Below are positions 7,449 to 15,084 of a stretch of 41,432 nt of DNA, piece after piece. This DNA is from Burkholderia sp. USMB20 (GTDB lineage Bacteria > Pseudomonadota > Gammaproteobacteria > Burkholderiales > Burkholderiaceae). The notes under the pieces were generated by a model. It saw only the letters and a list, made by a program, of their open reading frames with translations. It did not search any database and was not told the origin of the DNA. Where the stretch lies: assembly GCF_000949135.2 (NCBI RefSeq), contig NZ_JTAN02000007.1, positions 1 through 41,432 of the forward strand, read 5' to 3'. Numbering within the stretch: the first letter of the stretch is position 1; each line of letters starts with the position of its first letter. Made by a program: the position numbers and the translations under genes.

Positions 7449-7523
7449 TGCACGACGCCCCCCGTAAGATACCGCCGCCGCCGGCCTCGTGCCGGGGTGT
7501 TGCGCGACAGGACCGATGGCCTG

Positions 7524-8459
7524 TCATAGCGTCTTCTCGACGATGAAGCGCGGGCGCTGCTTCGTCTCCGAATAGATCTTCGCGACATAGCCGCCGATCA
7601 CGCCGAGGAACAGCAACTGCAGGCCGCCGAGAAAGTACATCGGGATCACGGTGGACGCCCAACCGGGCACCGAACGGTCGGTGAACAGCCGGATCGACAG
7701 CGCCCAGATGCCGAACACGGTCGAGGCCAGCGCGAGCAGCGCGCCAACGTACGCGCTCCATTGCAGCGGCTTCGTCGAAAACGACGCGACGCCGTCCGAC
7801 GCGAGCAGGATCATCCTCGCCAACGGATATTTGCTTTCGCCGGCGAAGCGCGGCTGCCGGTCGTACCGGACGATCGCGGTACGGAAGCCCAGCAGCGGCA
7901 CGATGCCGCGCAGGAACAGGTTGACCTCGCGGAAGCCGCGCAATTCTTCGATCGCCCGGCGGCTCATCAGGCGGAAGTCCGCGTGATCCGGCAAGATGTC
8001 GACGCCGAAGCGGCGCAGCAGCCGGTAGTAGCCGCGCGCACTGACGCGCTTGAAGAAGCCGTCGCTGTCACGACGCTGCCGCACGCCGAATACGATCTCG
8101 GCGCCGGACTGGTATTCGCGCAGCATGCGCGGAATCGCGTCGAGGTCGTCCTGGAGATCGGCGTCGAGACTGATCAGCACGTCGCCGTTGACTCTCATGA
8201 GCCCGGCAAGCAATGCGTTCTGGTGCCCGTGGTTGCGCGACAGCTTGAGGCCGTGGATACGTGGATCGGCTGCATGGAAGCCTTCGATGAGGGACCAGGT
8301 CCGGTCGTGTGAACCGTCGTCGACGAAGGTCACGCCGCTCGCGCCGTCAATGATGCCGTCGCGGGTAAGCTGATCAAGCAGGATCGTGAGCCGGCGTACG
8401 GTTTCCGGCAACACGGCTTCTTCGTTGAAGCAGGGAATTACCAGATTGAGCGCGACCAT
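7524..8459 (-). CDS. Family 2 glycosyltransferase, polyprenyl-phosphate sugar synthase (GtrB/ArnC/DPM1-like)
   Basis: A 311-residue protein with a GT2 catalytic domain (residues 1-230) and two C-terminal transmembrane helices (about 232-255 and 268-292), the layout of GtrB and ArnC. Motifs: LVIPCFNEEAVLPE at the N terminus, TFVDDGSHDRTW near 50, and SLDADLQDDLDAIP near 95, which holds the metal-binding DxD. It would move a sugar from a nucleotide donor to undecaprenyl phosphate on the cytoplasmic face. The start at 8459 has GGGGTGGG just upstream; the long upstream extension has no domain features. It is the first gene of the four-gene minus-strand cluster. Confidence 0.88.
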   Translation of the reverse strand: MVALNLVIPCFNEEAVLPETVRRLTILLDQLTRDGIIDGASGVTFVDDGSHDRTWSLIEGFHAADPRIHGLKLSRNHGHQNALLAGLMRVNGDVLISLDADLQDDLDAIPRMLREYQSGAEIVFGVRQRRDSDGFFKRVSARGYYRLLRRFGVDILPDHADFRLMSRRAIEELRGFREVNLFLRGIVPLLGFRTAIVRYDRQPRFAGESKYPLARMILLASDGVASFSTKPLQWSAYVGALLALASTVFGIWALSIRLFTDRSVPGWASTVIPMYFLGGLQLLFLGVIGGYVAKIYSETKQRPRFIVEKTL

Positions 8460-8774
8460 ACCCACCCCGATATCGTTACGCGTGCGTTGCGGTCTGCCGT
8501 CGTCACGAGGTGCTACTGGTTCATGCAAGGTGGCACGCGGATCGTGCATCGCGCGCGCCTGTTCCCCGTGACCGGATCGGGCCGGTTCCTGCTCTTGATT
8601 GTCGTTCGCAACCCCCGGCCCCGGATTCGCGACGAATCCATTATGACGGAACGTACCCGGGCCCGGTGAGACGTCGCAGTGAGGATGAACCCGGATGCGA
8701 TTGCGGTCTGCGCTCGAGCGCCGGACGATCCCCCAACGCATCCACCCCGATTCAAAAAATTTTCACGAAGGGGC
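8460..8774. other. Intergenic region before tRNA-Val
   Basis: This is the gene-free space between the divergent glycosyltransferase start and the tRNA promoter. Open frames here are GC-driven shadows. An AT-rich run near 8752-8764 precedes the tRNA -35 and may act as an UP element. I cannot identify a convincing minus-strand promoter for the glycosyltransferase cluster. Confidence 0.4.
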
Positions 8775-8803
8775 TTGCGCACCTCCAAAACCCTCTCTAT
8801 AAT
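8775..8803 (+). promoter_or_regulatory. tRNA-Val promoter
   Basis: TTGCGC (8775-8780), 17 bp, then a perfect TATAAT (8798-8803). The tRNA 5' end is at 8816, so transcription should begin a few bases before it. The upstream AT-rich run followed by GGGG and a TTGCG-type -35 resembles rrn promoter P1 in this window. Confidence 0.8.
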
Positions 8804-8815
8804 TCGCGGCTTCTT

Positions 8816-8892
8816 AGGCTCGTAGCTCAGTTGGTTAGAGCACCACCTTGACATGGTGGGGGTCGTTGGTTCGAATCCAATCGAGCCTACCA
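8816..8892 (+). tRNA. tRNA-Val (anticodon GAC)
   Basis: A 77-nt cloverleaf with encoded CCA. The acceptor stem is AGGCTCG (8816-8822) paired with CGAGCCT (8882-8888), the discriminator is A8889, and CCA is 8890-8892. The D arm (GCTC...GAGC) and T arm (TTCGAATC) are intact. The anticodon stem CCACC/GGTGG closes the loop TTGACAT, giving anticodon GAC, which reads GUC/GUU valine codons. Confidence 0.95.
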
Positions 8893-8960
8893 ACGAACAA
8901 AATGAAGGGGTCCGGCAGCGCAAATTGCCTACAGGCAATCCGGCTCGCCAAACATACGAA

Positions 8961-8996
8961 CGCCACGCGGCAACATCGCGTGGCGTTTTTCTTTTT
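8961..8996 (+). terminator. Intrinsic terminator after tRNA-Val
   Basis: CGCCACGCG (8961-8969) pairs with CGCGTGGCG (8977-8985) across a 7-nt loop, followed by TTTTTCTTTTT. A perfect 9-bp GC stem with a long T tract makes this a strong rho-independent terminator, about 70 nt past the tRNA. Confidence 0.9.
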
Positions 8997-9122
8997 GCGG
9001 CCGAAACTGCGCAGGCATGTGCCGATGCGTTGCATGCAATCCATGCGCAACAAGCAGTCCGCATTCGACAAGTCAGGTAGCAGAGCAGGGAAAGCGGGCG
9101 CAAAGCGCCCACCCGCCGAGCA

Positions 9123-10004
9123 TCAATGCAGATGCTTCAACTTGTCAGGATTCCGCACGACATAGATCGCGACGACCTTCCCGCCCTCGATCTGGAGAGC
9201 CGTCGTCTGCAGCTCGCCATCCGCTTCCAGTGTGACGAACCCCGGCAGCCCGTTGATGAACCCCGCGCGCACGAGCTTCGACGCATGCGTGGCGAACAGC
9301 TCGGCGAGGTACGCGTGCACCTTCATCACGCGCTCGAAGCCGAACACCGGCTTGCCCGCGGCCGTGCGCTTGCCGCCGCCGTCCGAATGCAGGCTCACGT
9401 CCTCGGCGAGCATCGCGCCTAGCGTGCGCATGTCGCCGCTGCGCGACGCCGCGAAAAACGCCTCGGCCAGCTCGATCCCGCGCTGCCTCTCGACATGAAA
9501 CCGCGGCCGCGCCTCGCGCACATGCGTGCGCGCCCGCGCGGCGAGCTGCCGGCAGGCGGCCGGGTCACGCTGGATCGTCGTCGCGATCTCGTCGAACGCG
9601 AGGCCGAACACGTCGTGCAGCAGGAACGCCGCACGTTCGAGCGGCGACAACCGTTCGAGCGCGAGGATCAGCGGCAGCGTGACGTCCTCCTGTTCATCTT
9701 CCTCGACGACCGGCTCGGGCAGCCACGGGCCGATGTAGGTCTCGCGCTGGTGCCGCGCGGACTTCAGCTGGTCGAGGCACATGCGCATCACCATGCGGCG
9801 CAGGAACGCCTCGGGCACGCGCACCTCGGTGCGATCGACGTCCATCCAGCGGATGAATGCCTCCTGCACGATGTCCTCGGCGTCCGCGACGGAACCGAGC
9901 ATCCGGTACGCGACGCGCATCAGCGTCCGACGCAGCGGGTCGAAGCTCGCCGCTGCGTCGGCCCGGTCTGCGGCGCTGCCGGCGGCCGGATCGAGGTGGG
10001 TCAT
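9123..10004 (-). CDS. ECF41-type sigma factor with SnoaL-like C-terminal domain
   Basis: A 293-residue protein: sigma region 2 (about residues 20-85, AYRMLGSVADAEDIVQEAF), region 4 (about 125-180), then a fused SnoaL-like domain (about 185-293). The three signatures I associate with ECF41 are all present: WLPEP between regions 2 and 4, DGGGK in the C-terminal domain, and NPDKL at the C terminus. In this group the fused domain replaces a separate anti-sigma and tunes activity from within. The ATG at 10004 overlaps the stop of the upstream decarboxylase-like gene by 1 bp (TGATG), giving the standard ECF41 gene pair. The signal is unknown. Confidence 0.93.
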   Translation of the reverse strand: MTHLDPAAGSAADRADAAASFDPLRRTLMRVAYRMLGSVADAEDIVQEAFIRWMDVDRTEVRVPEAFLRRMVMRMCLDQLKSARHQRETYIGPWLPEPVVEEDEQEDVTLPLILALERLSPLERAAFLLHDVFGLAFDEIATTIQRDPAACRQLAARARTHVREARPRFHVERQRGIELAEAFFAASRSGDMRTLGAMLAEDVSLHSDGGGKRTAAGKPVFGFERVMKVHAYLAELFATHASKLVRAGFINGLPGFVTLEADGELQTTALQIEGGKVVAIYVVRNPDKLKHLH

Positions 10005-10480
10005 CACGCCACCATCTTCGCGGCAGCGGCCTTCGCCTCGGCGGGATCGATCCACAGCCCGAAGCCGACGGCCAGCCGGTTCCAGCCGTTGATCACGTTG
10101 ATCATCACCGTGAGTTTCACCTGTTCCTCCTGGCTGAAGTGGTCGTTCAGCACCGCATACGCGGCCTCGTGCGCGCCATGGCCTTCCGACAGCCGCGTGA
10201 GCGCGTCGGTCCAGCCGAGCGCCGCGCGTTCGCGGTCGGTGTAGCAGGGCGCTTCACGCCACGCGGCCAGCAGGTTGATGCGCTGCTCGGTCTCGCCTTG
10301 CTCGCGCGCCGCGACGGTGTGCATGTTAAGGCAGTTCGCGCACGCGTTGATTTGCGACGCGCGGATCTTGACCAACTCGATCAGTGTCGGCTCGAGGCTC
10401 CCGGCAGCGGCGACCGAGACGGCCATCCAGTTCTTCATCAATGCGGGCGCGGCGGCAAACGGATTGAGTTTCGCAGTCAT
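10004..10480 (-). CDS. Carboxymuconolactone decarboxylase/AhpD-like protein
   Basis: A 158-residue protein of the CMD/AhpD fold. NACANCLNMH near residue 55 supplies the CxxC and nearby His of AhpD-type peroxidatic or thiol-disulfide centres, so a redox role is more likely than ring-cleavage chemistry. The start at 10480 has GGAGAAGG at good spacing; the upstream extension of the frame lacks support. The gene is the usual target and partner of ECF41 sigma factors, here coupled to the sigma gene and preceded by a matching promoter. Confidence 0.9.
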   Translation of the reverse strand: MTAKLNPFAAAPALMKNWMAVSVAAAGSLEPTLIELVKIRASQINACANCLNMHTVAAREQGETEQRINLLAAWREAPCYTDRERAALGWTDALTRLSEGHGAHEAAYAVLNDHFSQEEQVKLTVMINVINGWNRLAVGFGLWIDPAEAKAAAAKMVA

Positions 10481-10515
10481 GGTTCCTTCTCCTTTCGTGT
10501 GGGTTCCGGCGATAT

Positions 10516-10543
10516 GACGAGCGAGCCCTGCGCCCCTGTGACA
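10516..10543 (-). promoter_or_regulatory. ECF41-type promoter of the CMD-sigma operon
   Basis: On the minus strand TGTCACA (10543-10537) is followed after 17 bp by CGTC (10519-10516), about 36 bp before the decarboxylase-like start. This matches the bipartite TGTCACA...CGTC pattern that I recall for ECF41 autoregulated promoters. Confidence 0.75.
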
Positions 10544-11066
10544 TCGACGCAAAAAAATTTTCAAAAACGGGGAAGCGCGCGGAGGGCAGAGCGGTTGAAC
10601 GGCGGTGTCGTGGTCCGCGACACCGACGCGCGGACCCGTGCCGATTTCAATTCCATGGCGCCGCTCCCATGGCGAACCCGTGTCATCCGATCTTTCATGA
10701 CGCCGGCGTGGATGTCATGAGGCGTCGGCATGGAGAACCCGCGGGCATACACATTGCGTTCACCCTCCGAGCCGCCGTCATGACGGGCATCGACGGTTCG
10801 TCACGCCGCCGCCCCGCGCATGATCAATGCTTTCATTTTTCTTTCGCGCTCGTTTCACCAGAAATCCGATTCGCGACGTTCACATTTCTGGCCCATACTG
10901 TTCTGCACGGGCAGATGAAGTCACGCCGCACCAGCGGCCCGGCGCGCGCGCCGGCTGTCCGACGACGCAGCAATGAAGGTCGCACGTCAGCCGCGCGCAT
11001 CCGAGCGCAAGGCTTTCCTTTTTCCGGCAACGCAACGCAGCGAATCGCGACGTGAACGGTAAACCG
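10544..11066. other. Intergenic region upstream of egtB
   Basis: About 520 bp without a credible gene. It holds an AT-rich string at 10551-10576 followed by GGGGAAGCGC that resembles the upstream part of the tRNA-Val promoter but lacks -35 and -10 elements. It also holds a perfect 8-bp inverted repeat CCAGAAAT/ATTTCTGG (10858-10865 and 10884-10891). The egtBD promoter is probably after the latter, but I cannot place it with confidence. Confidence 0.4.
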
Positions 11067-12305
11067 ATGAGCCTCCTTGCATCCCAGCTTCAGCGCCGTT
11101 ACCAGGACGTGCGCGCCCATAGCATCGCGTTGACCGCGACGCTGTCCGCCGAAGACCAGGCCGTGCAGTCGATGCCCGACGCGAGTCCAGTGAAATGGCA
11201 TCTCGCGCATACGACCTGGTTTTTCGAAACCGTCGTACTGATGCGTCGCGTGCGCGGCTACGCGCCGTTCGACGACGCGTTCCAGTTCCTCTTCAATTCC
11301 TATTACGAAGCACTCGGCCCGCGCCATCCGCGGCCGCAGCGCGGGCTGCTCACGCGTCCGTCGCTCGATGAGGTGCACGCGTACCGGCAGTACGTCGACG
11401 ATGCGATGCTGCGCGCGCTCGACGGTGCCGATCCGGCGTTGCTCGCCACGATCGCGCCCGAGATCGAGCTCGGCCTGCATCACGAACAGCAGCATCAGGA
11501 ACTGATCGTCACGGACATGCTGCATGCGTTCTCGTGCAACCCGCTCAAGCCCGCGTTCCGGCCGCGCAGCGGCGCCGATGTGCACGCCGGGCACGCCGCC
11601 CTGGCCGCGGGCGACGCCGGCCCGTTGCGCTGGCTGCATCAGCCGGGCGGGCTCGTCGAGATCGGCCACGATGGCGCCGCGTTCTCGTTCGACAACGAAC
11701 GGCCGCGCCATACGGCGCTCGTGCGTCCGTGCGAGATCGCGAACCGTCTCGTGACGAACGCCGAATTCGCGGCCTTCATCGCGGACGGCGGCTATGCACG
11801 CCCCGAATACTGGCTGTCCGACGGCTGGGCGACGGTGCAGCGGGAAGGATGGCAAGGGCCCGCGTACTGGATTCCCGGCGACGACGGTGATCCGGCAGCC
11901 GCACACGCCTGGCGTGCGTTCGGCCTGCACGGCGTGGAGCCACTCGCGCCCGATGCGCCCGTGTGTCATGTGAGCTTCTACGAGGCGGCGGCGTATGCGG
12001 AATGGGCCGGCGCACGCCTGCCGACCGAATTCGAATGGGAGGCCGCGTTCGGCGCGGATGGCATCGCGCAGATGCTCGGGCACGTCTGGCAGTGGACGCG
12101 TTCGTCCTACGAGCCGTATCCGGGCTTTCGGCCGCTCGCAGGCGTCGCCGCGGAATACAACGGCAAGTTCATGGTCGGCCAGCAAGTCCTGCGCGGCAGC
12201 AGCATCGCGACCCCGCCGGGGCACGAACGGCCGACGTACCGCAATTTCTTTCCGCCGGCCGCGCGCTGGCAATTCACGGGAGTGCGACTTGCGCGAGACG
12301 TCTGA
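11067..12305 (+). CDS. egtB: Ergothioneine biosynthesis protein EgtB (iron-dependent sulfoxide synthase)
   Basis: A 412-residue protein with an N-terminal DinB-like iron-binding domain (about residues 1-160) and a C-terminal formylglycine-generating-enzyme-like domain (about 180-412, with SFYEAAAYAEWAGARLPTE). Metal ligands are visible: a His in WHLAHTTWFFE (about 45-55) and the HEQQHQE triad (H139, H143, E145). EgtB joins hercynine to a thiol donor and oxidises it to the sulfoxide. The ATG at 11067 gives the natural DinB start; a GTG at 11052 in frame is an alternative and neither has a strong ribosome site. egtD follows, overlapping by 17 bp. No egtA, egtC or egtE homologue is in the window. 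Confidence 0.95.
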   Translation: MSLLASQLQRRYQDVRAHSIALTATLSAEDQAVQSMPDASPVKWHLAHTTWFFETVVLMRRVRGYAPFDDAFQFLFNSYYEALGPRHPRPQRGLLTRPSLDEVHAYRQYVDDAMLRALDGADPALLATIAPEIELGLHHEQQHQELIVTDMLHAFSCNPLKPAFRPRSGADVHAGHAALAAGDAGPLRWLHQPGGLVEIGHDGAAFSFDNERPRHTALVRPCEIANRLVTNAEFAAFIADGGYARPEYWLSDGWATVQREGWQGPAYWIPGDDGDPAAAHAWRAFGLHGVEPLAPDAPVCHVSFYEAAAYAEWAGARLPTEFEWEAAFGADGIAQMLGHVWQWTRSSYEPYPGFRPLAGVAAEYNGKFMVGQQVLRGSSIATPPGHERPTYRNFFPPAARWQFTGVRLARDV

Positions 12306-13302
12306 TCTGACGGCCACGAGCGGTGGCCTGCAACCCGCCCGCGATGCGCGGCCGAGCGCGTTCGAGCGCGACCTGATCGACGGGCTGTCGCGCACGCCGC
12401 GCAGCATTCCGCCGAAATACTTCTACGATGCGGCCGGCTCCGCGCTGTTCGATCGCATCTGCGAACTGCCGGAGTATTACCCGACGCGGACCGAACTCGG
12501 AATCCTGCGCGATCGCGCGGCCGAGATCGTGCGGCGCGTCGGCCCGCATGCGGACATCGTCGAATTCGGCGCGGGCTCGCTCGAGAAGATCCGCGTGCTG
12601 CTCGACGCGTGCGCGGACAACTACGCGAACGCGCCGGCGCGCTACGTGCCGATCGACATCTCGGCCGAGTACCTGCACGGCGCGGCCGCGCGGCTGCGTG
12701 CCGCGTATCCATGGCTCGACGTCGCGCCGCTCGCGGCCGACTACACGAAGGCCGAGCAGCTGGCCGAGCTGACCGGCACGCCACGCCGGCGCATCGGCTT
12801 CTTTCCCGGCTCGACGATCGGCAACTTCTCGCCGGAGGAAGCCGATACGTTCCTGCGGGACGCCGCGCGGCTGTTGCGCGGCGGCGGCCTGCTGGTCGGT
12901 GCGGATCTCGTGAAGGACGAACGCATGCTGCATCACGCGTACAACGACGCGCAGGGCGTGACCGCCCGGTTCAACCTGAACCTGCTCGCCCGCGCGAACG
13001 CGGAGCTCGGCGCGGATTTCGATCTCGACGCGTTCTCGCATTGCGCGTTCTACGACCGTGAGCTGCAGCGCATCGAGATGCATCTCGTCAGCGATATCGC
13101 GCAGACGGTGTACGTGCGCGGCCACGCGTTCCGCTTCGAGGCCGGCGAACGCATCCACACGGAGAACTCGCACAAGTTCACGATAGACGGCTTCCAGGCG
13201 ATCGCGCGGCGGGCGGGCTTCGAGCCCGACACCGTGTGGACCGACGCGGACCACCTGTTCAGCGTGCACTGGCTGCGCAGCGTCGACGATATCCGCGCGT
13301 AA
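12289..13302 (+). CDS. egtD: L-histidine N-alpha-methyltransferase EgtD
   Basis: A 337-residue SAM-dependent enzyme that trimethylates histidine to hercynine, the substrate for EgtB. Family motifs: IPPKYFYDAAGSALFD (about residues 40-55), PEYYPTRTE (61-69), the SAM motif VEFGAGSLEK (91-100), and GFFPGSTIGNFSP near 170. The start is a TTG at 12289 preceded by GGGAG; the frame is open far upstream into egtB but no ATG gives a sensible N terminus. The 17-bp overlap with egtB implies coupling. Reversed order (synthase gene before methyltransferase gene) is normal in proteobacterial egtBD operons. Confidence 0.93.
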   Translation: MRETSDLTATSGGLQPARDARPSAFERDLIDGLSRTPRSIPPKYFYDAAGSALFDRICELPEYYPTRTELGILRDRAAEIVRRVGPHADIVEFGAGSLEKIRVLLDACADNYANAPARYVPIDISAEYLHGAAARLRAAYPWLDVAPLAADYTKAEQLAELTGTPRRRIGFFPGSTIGNFSPEEADTFLRDAARLLRGGGLLVGADLVKDERMLHHAYNDAQGVTARFNLNLLARANAELGADFDLDAFSHCAFYDRELQRIEMHLVSDIAQTVYVRGHAFRFEAGERIHTENSHKFTIDGFQAIARRAGFEPDTVWTDADHLFSVHWLRSVDDIRA

Positions 13303-13483
13303 CGTCGTCGCGAGTCGTCGCGATCCGCTCACGCGGCGTGCGCGGCGTGTGCGCGGACGCGTGCGGTCTGCATCGCCGGCCCGCGCGCCGGCAAGATTTC
13401 CCGACTCTCCCGATTCGATGCGTCGTTGCAACGGCGTGTCGAATCGCTCGTCACCCTTGTCCCGCAAGGCTTCGCGCCCCTCC

Positions 13484-13546
13484 GTAAACGTCCGTTACCG
13501 GTCTCGCATACCGGTTTCACCTGTGTCCGCCCGTGGTGCCTAGACT
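13484..13546 (+). promoter_or_regulatory. Putative activator-dependent promoter of the first small secreted gene
   Basis: Two direct repeats 10 bp apart (TCCGTAAACG at 13481, TCCGTTACCG at 13491) lie about 40 bp upstream of CCTAGACT (13539-13546), whose TAGACT could be a -10. There is no good -35. Helical-period repeats before a weak promoter suggest an OmpR-type regulator. The rest of 13303-13592 shows nothing else that I recognise. Confidence 0.45.
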
Positions 13547-13592
13547 CCGAACCGTAGTCACATGACGCACGACACGTGCAGGGAGTCGCGAA

Positions 13593-13895
13593 ATGAGCAA
13601 GAAACTTATCCTCGGTGCAGTTCTCGGCGTAGCGGCGCTGGCAGCTTCGGGCGTCGCATCGGCCCACGTCGACCTGTCGGTCGGCATCGGTGTGCCGGGC
13701 GTCTATGCGGCGCCGGCGCCGGTCTACGTCGCGCCGCCGCCGGTGACGTACGCGCCGGTTGGCTACTATCGCGATGACGACTGGCGTGAGCGTCAATGGC
13801 GCGAACACGAATGGCGCCGCCGTGAATGGCGCGAGCACGAGTGGCGCGAGCGCGGCTGGCGTGACGGCGACGGCTGGCGCGGCCGCTGGAACTGA
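13593..13895 (+). CDS. Small secreted protein with Trp/Arg/Glu-rich repeats
   Basis: A 100-residue protein with a clear signal peptide (residues 1-24, cleavage after ASA), a Pro/Ala/Tyr/Val-rich middle (about 35-58) and a C-terminal tail (60-100) dominated by W-R-E/H heptad-like units (WREHEWRR, WREHEWRE and similar). GGGAG precedes the start at the right spacing. Similar YXX/WR-rich exported proteins are common in Burkholderia with no known role. The repeated charged and aromatic tail could bind metal, polyanions or the cell surface, but that is a guess. It is the first of three small exported genes on this strand. Confidence 0.8.
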   Translation: MSKKLILGAVLGVAALAASGVASAHVDLSVGIGVPGVYAAPAPVYVAPPPVTYAPVGYYRDDDWRERQWREHEWRRREWREHEWRERGWRDGDGWRGRWN

Positions 13896-13951
13896 ACCGG
13901 GCAACCGGTTCACGAGGACACCGAGTACGACGACGAGAGGAGCGTGATCGC

Positions 13952-14206
13952 ATGATGCCCATTCGACACATCAGGTATAGCGCGGCGGCCGCCGTCGTCG
14001 CGCTCGCAACGATCGGCAGCGCGCACGCGGCGGGCTGCATGAAGGGCGCGGTGGTGGGCGGCGTCGCCGGCCACTACGCGGGACATCACGCCGTGGTCGG
14101 CGCGGTCGGTGGCTGTATCGTGGGCCGCCACATGGCGAAGAAACACGAGCAGGAACTGGCCGCGCAGCGCAAGGCCGCAGCGCAGGGCGTGCAGCCGGCG
14201 CAGTAA
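13952..14206 (+). CDS. Small exported glycine-zipper protein
   Basis: An 84-residue protein: signal peptide (about residues 1-26, ending AHAA), then a Gly-zipper-like hydrophobic stretch (GAVVGGVAGHYAGHHAVVGAVGGCIVGRH, about 32-60) and a charged, Gln-rich tail. Gly-zipper segments usually insert in or span membranes. Two cysteines (28 and 55) could form a disulfide. GAGGAG is upstream at suitable spacing; ATG codons at 13952 and 13955 are both possible starts. The function is unknown. The 57-bp gap from the upstream gene suggests co-transcription. Confidence 0.75.
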   Translation: MMPIRHIRYSAAAAVVALATIGSAHAAGCMKGAVVGGVAGHYAGHHAVVGAVGGCIVGRHMAKKHEQELAAQRKAAAQGVQPAQ

Positions 14207-14343
14207 GCGTAGCCACCGGCGGAACGGCGTGATCGCGCCGTCTCGGCCTTTCATTTCCCTTGCCGGGTGGCGGCCGATCGGCCGGTTCATCAAGCGTGCC
14301 GAACGCCGGCGGATTGATCCGACGAAACCGCGCCGCGCGCGCC

Positions 14344-14395
14344 GTTACGATCATTTACAACGCCGCGCCGCACGAAGCGCGCGCGTACCTAGAAT
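14344..14395 (+). promoter_or_regulatory. Putative promoter of the Gly-rich gene, related to the site at 13484
   Basis: GTTAC (14344) and TTTAC (14354) are 10 bp apart. CCGTTAC (14342-14348) is 39 bp from CCTAGAAT (14388-14395), closely matching CCGTTAC and CCTAGACT at 13492 and 13539 (40 bp apart). TAGAAT would be the -10. Shared spacing implies a common regulator. Confidence 0.45.
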
Positions 14396-14428
14396 GCAGT
14401 CACTCGAACGCGCTCCAGGGAGCAAACA

Positions 14429-14824
14429 ATGAAAACGCAACGATATCTGTCCGTGCTCGCAGCTGCGCTGCTCGCACTCGGCGCCGTTTCCGCGCAGGCG
14501 GCGGGCGGCGGCAATGGGGGTGGTGGCGGTGGTGGTGGTGGCAACGGCGGCGGCCATGGTGCCGGCGGGATGGGCGGCATGGGTGCCAATGCGGGCGGCA
14601 TGTCCGCCGGCCACATGAGCGGTGAAGCGCTGAGCAACTCGAACGGCATGCACGCGGGCGACCGCGACAAGGGCCTGTCGCGCGCAGCCGATCGCTCCGA
14701 TTCGATCGCCGATCGTGCCGGCGCGCAGCCGGGCAGCGGTCACGGGCGCTCGCACGGGCACACCGCGCATGCATCGAAGTCCACGCGCCACGCGCATCGG
14801 AACGCATTCGGCCACACACTGTAA
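14429..14824 (+). CDS. Small secreted Gly/His-rich protein
   Basis: A 131-residue protein: signal peptide (residues 1-24, ending AQA), a poly-Gly/Asn region (about 25-62), a Met/Gly/Ser section, and a His/Ser/Arg-rich tail (GHGRSHGHTAHASKSTRHAHRN). Low complexity and many His suggest a flexible, possibly metal-binding exported protein. No family is recognised. GGGAG sits just before the start and a strong terminator follows the stop. It probably has its own promoter, with the same upstream motif as the gene at 13593. Confidence 0.75.
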   Translation: MKTQRYLSVLAAALLALGAVSAQAAGGGNGGGGGGGGGNGGGHGAGGMGGMGANAGGMSAGHMSGEALSNSNGMHAGDRDKGLSRAADRSDSIADRAGAQPGSGHGRSHGHTAHASKSTRHAHRNAFGHTL

Positions 14825-14846
14825 GCGCGGCGCACGCATGCGGAAG

Positions 14847-14869
14847 AAGGGCGCTTCGGCGCCCTTTTT
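14847..14869 (+). terminator. Intrinsic terminator after the Gly-rich gene
   Basis: GGGCGC (14849-14854), a TTCG tetraloop, GCGCCC (14859-14864), then TTTTT. It ends the small secreted-protein cluster. Confidence 0.85.
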
Positions 14870-15053
14870 CATTGCCAGCGGACCAAGGGGCGCCGCGGTG
14901 TGTCGCGTTGCTCGTCGCGCATCGACCCCGATTTGCAACCAGCCGTAACCGCACGCATGAACGCGCCAGAATACGAACCGCTTTCACGCGAATGACAGGC
15001 GGATTCGCTCCCCCATACGCGAGCATCGCGGCAGCGCCGCGGCCCGCGCCATG

Positions 15054-15078
15054 AAAAAAGGGCGGCTCGTCGCCGCCC
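15054..15078 (-). terminator. Intrinsic terminator of the type III R-M operon
   Basis: On the minus strand GGGCGGC (15078-15072), a 5-nt loop and GCCGCCC (15066-15060) are followed by six T, starting 7 bp after the res stop codon. Confidence 0.88.
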
Positions 15079-15084
15079 TTCGTT

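Noticed and set aside
8513-9112. 199-codon minus-strand frame across tRNA-Val
   Set aside because: It runs through the tRNA and its terminator; no protein motifs.
10833-12407. 524-codon open frame antisense to egtB
   Set aside because: egtB carries iron-ligand motifs; the antisense product is Arg-rich noise.
14506-14615. Gly-codon tandem repeats as a mobile or satellite repeat
   Set aside because: They are low-complexity coding sequence within the secreted Gly-rich protein.
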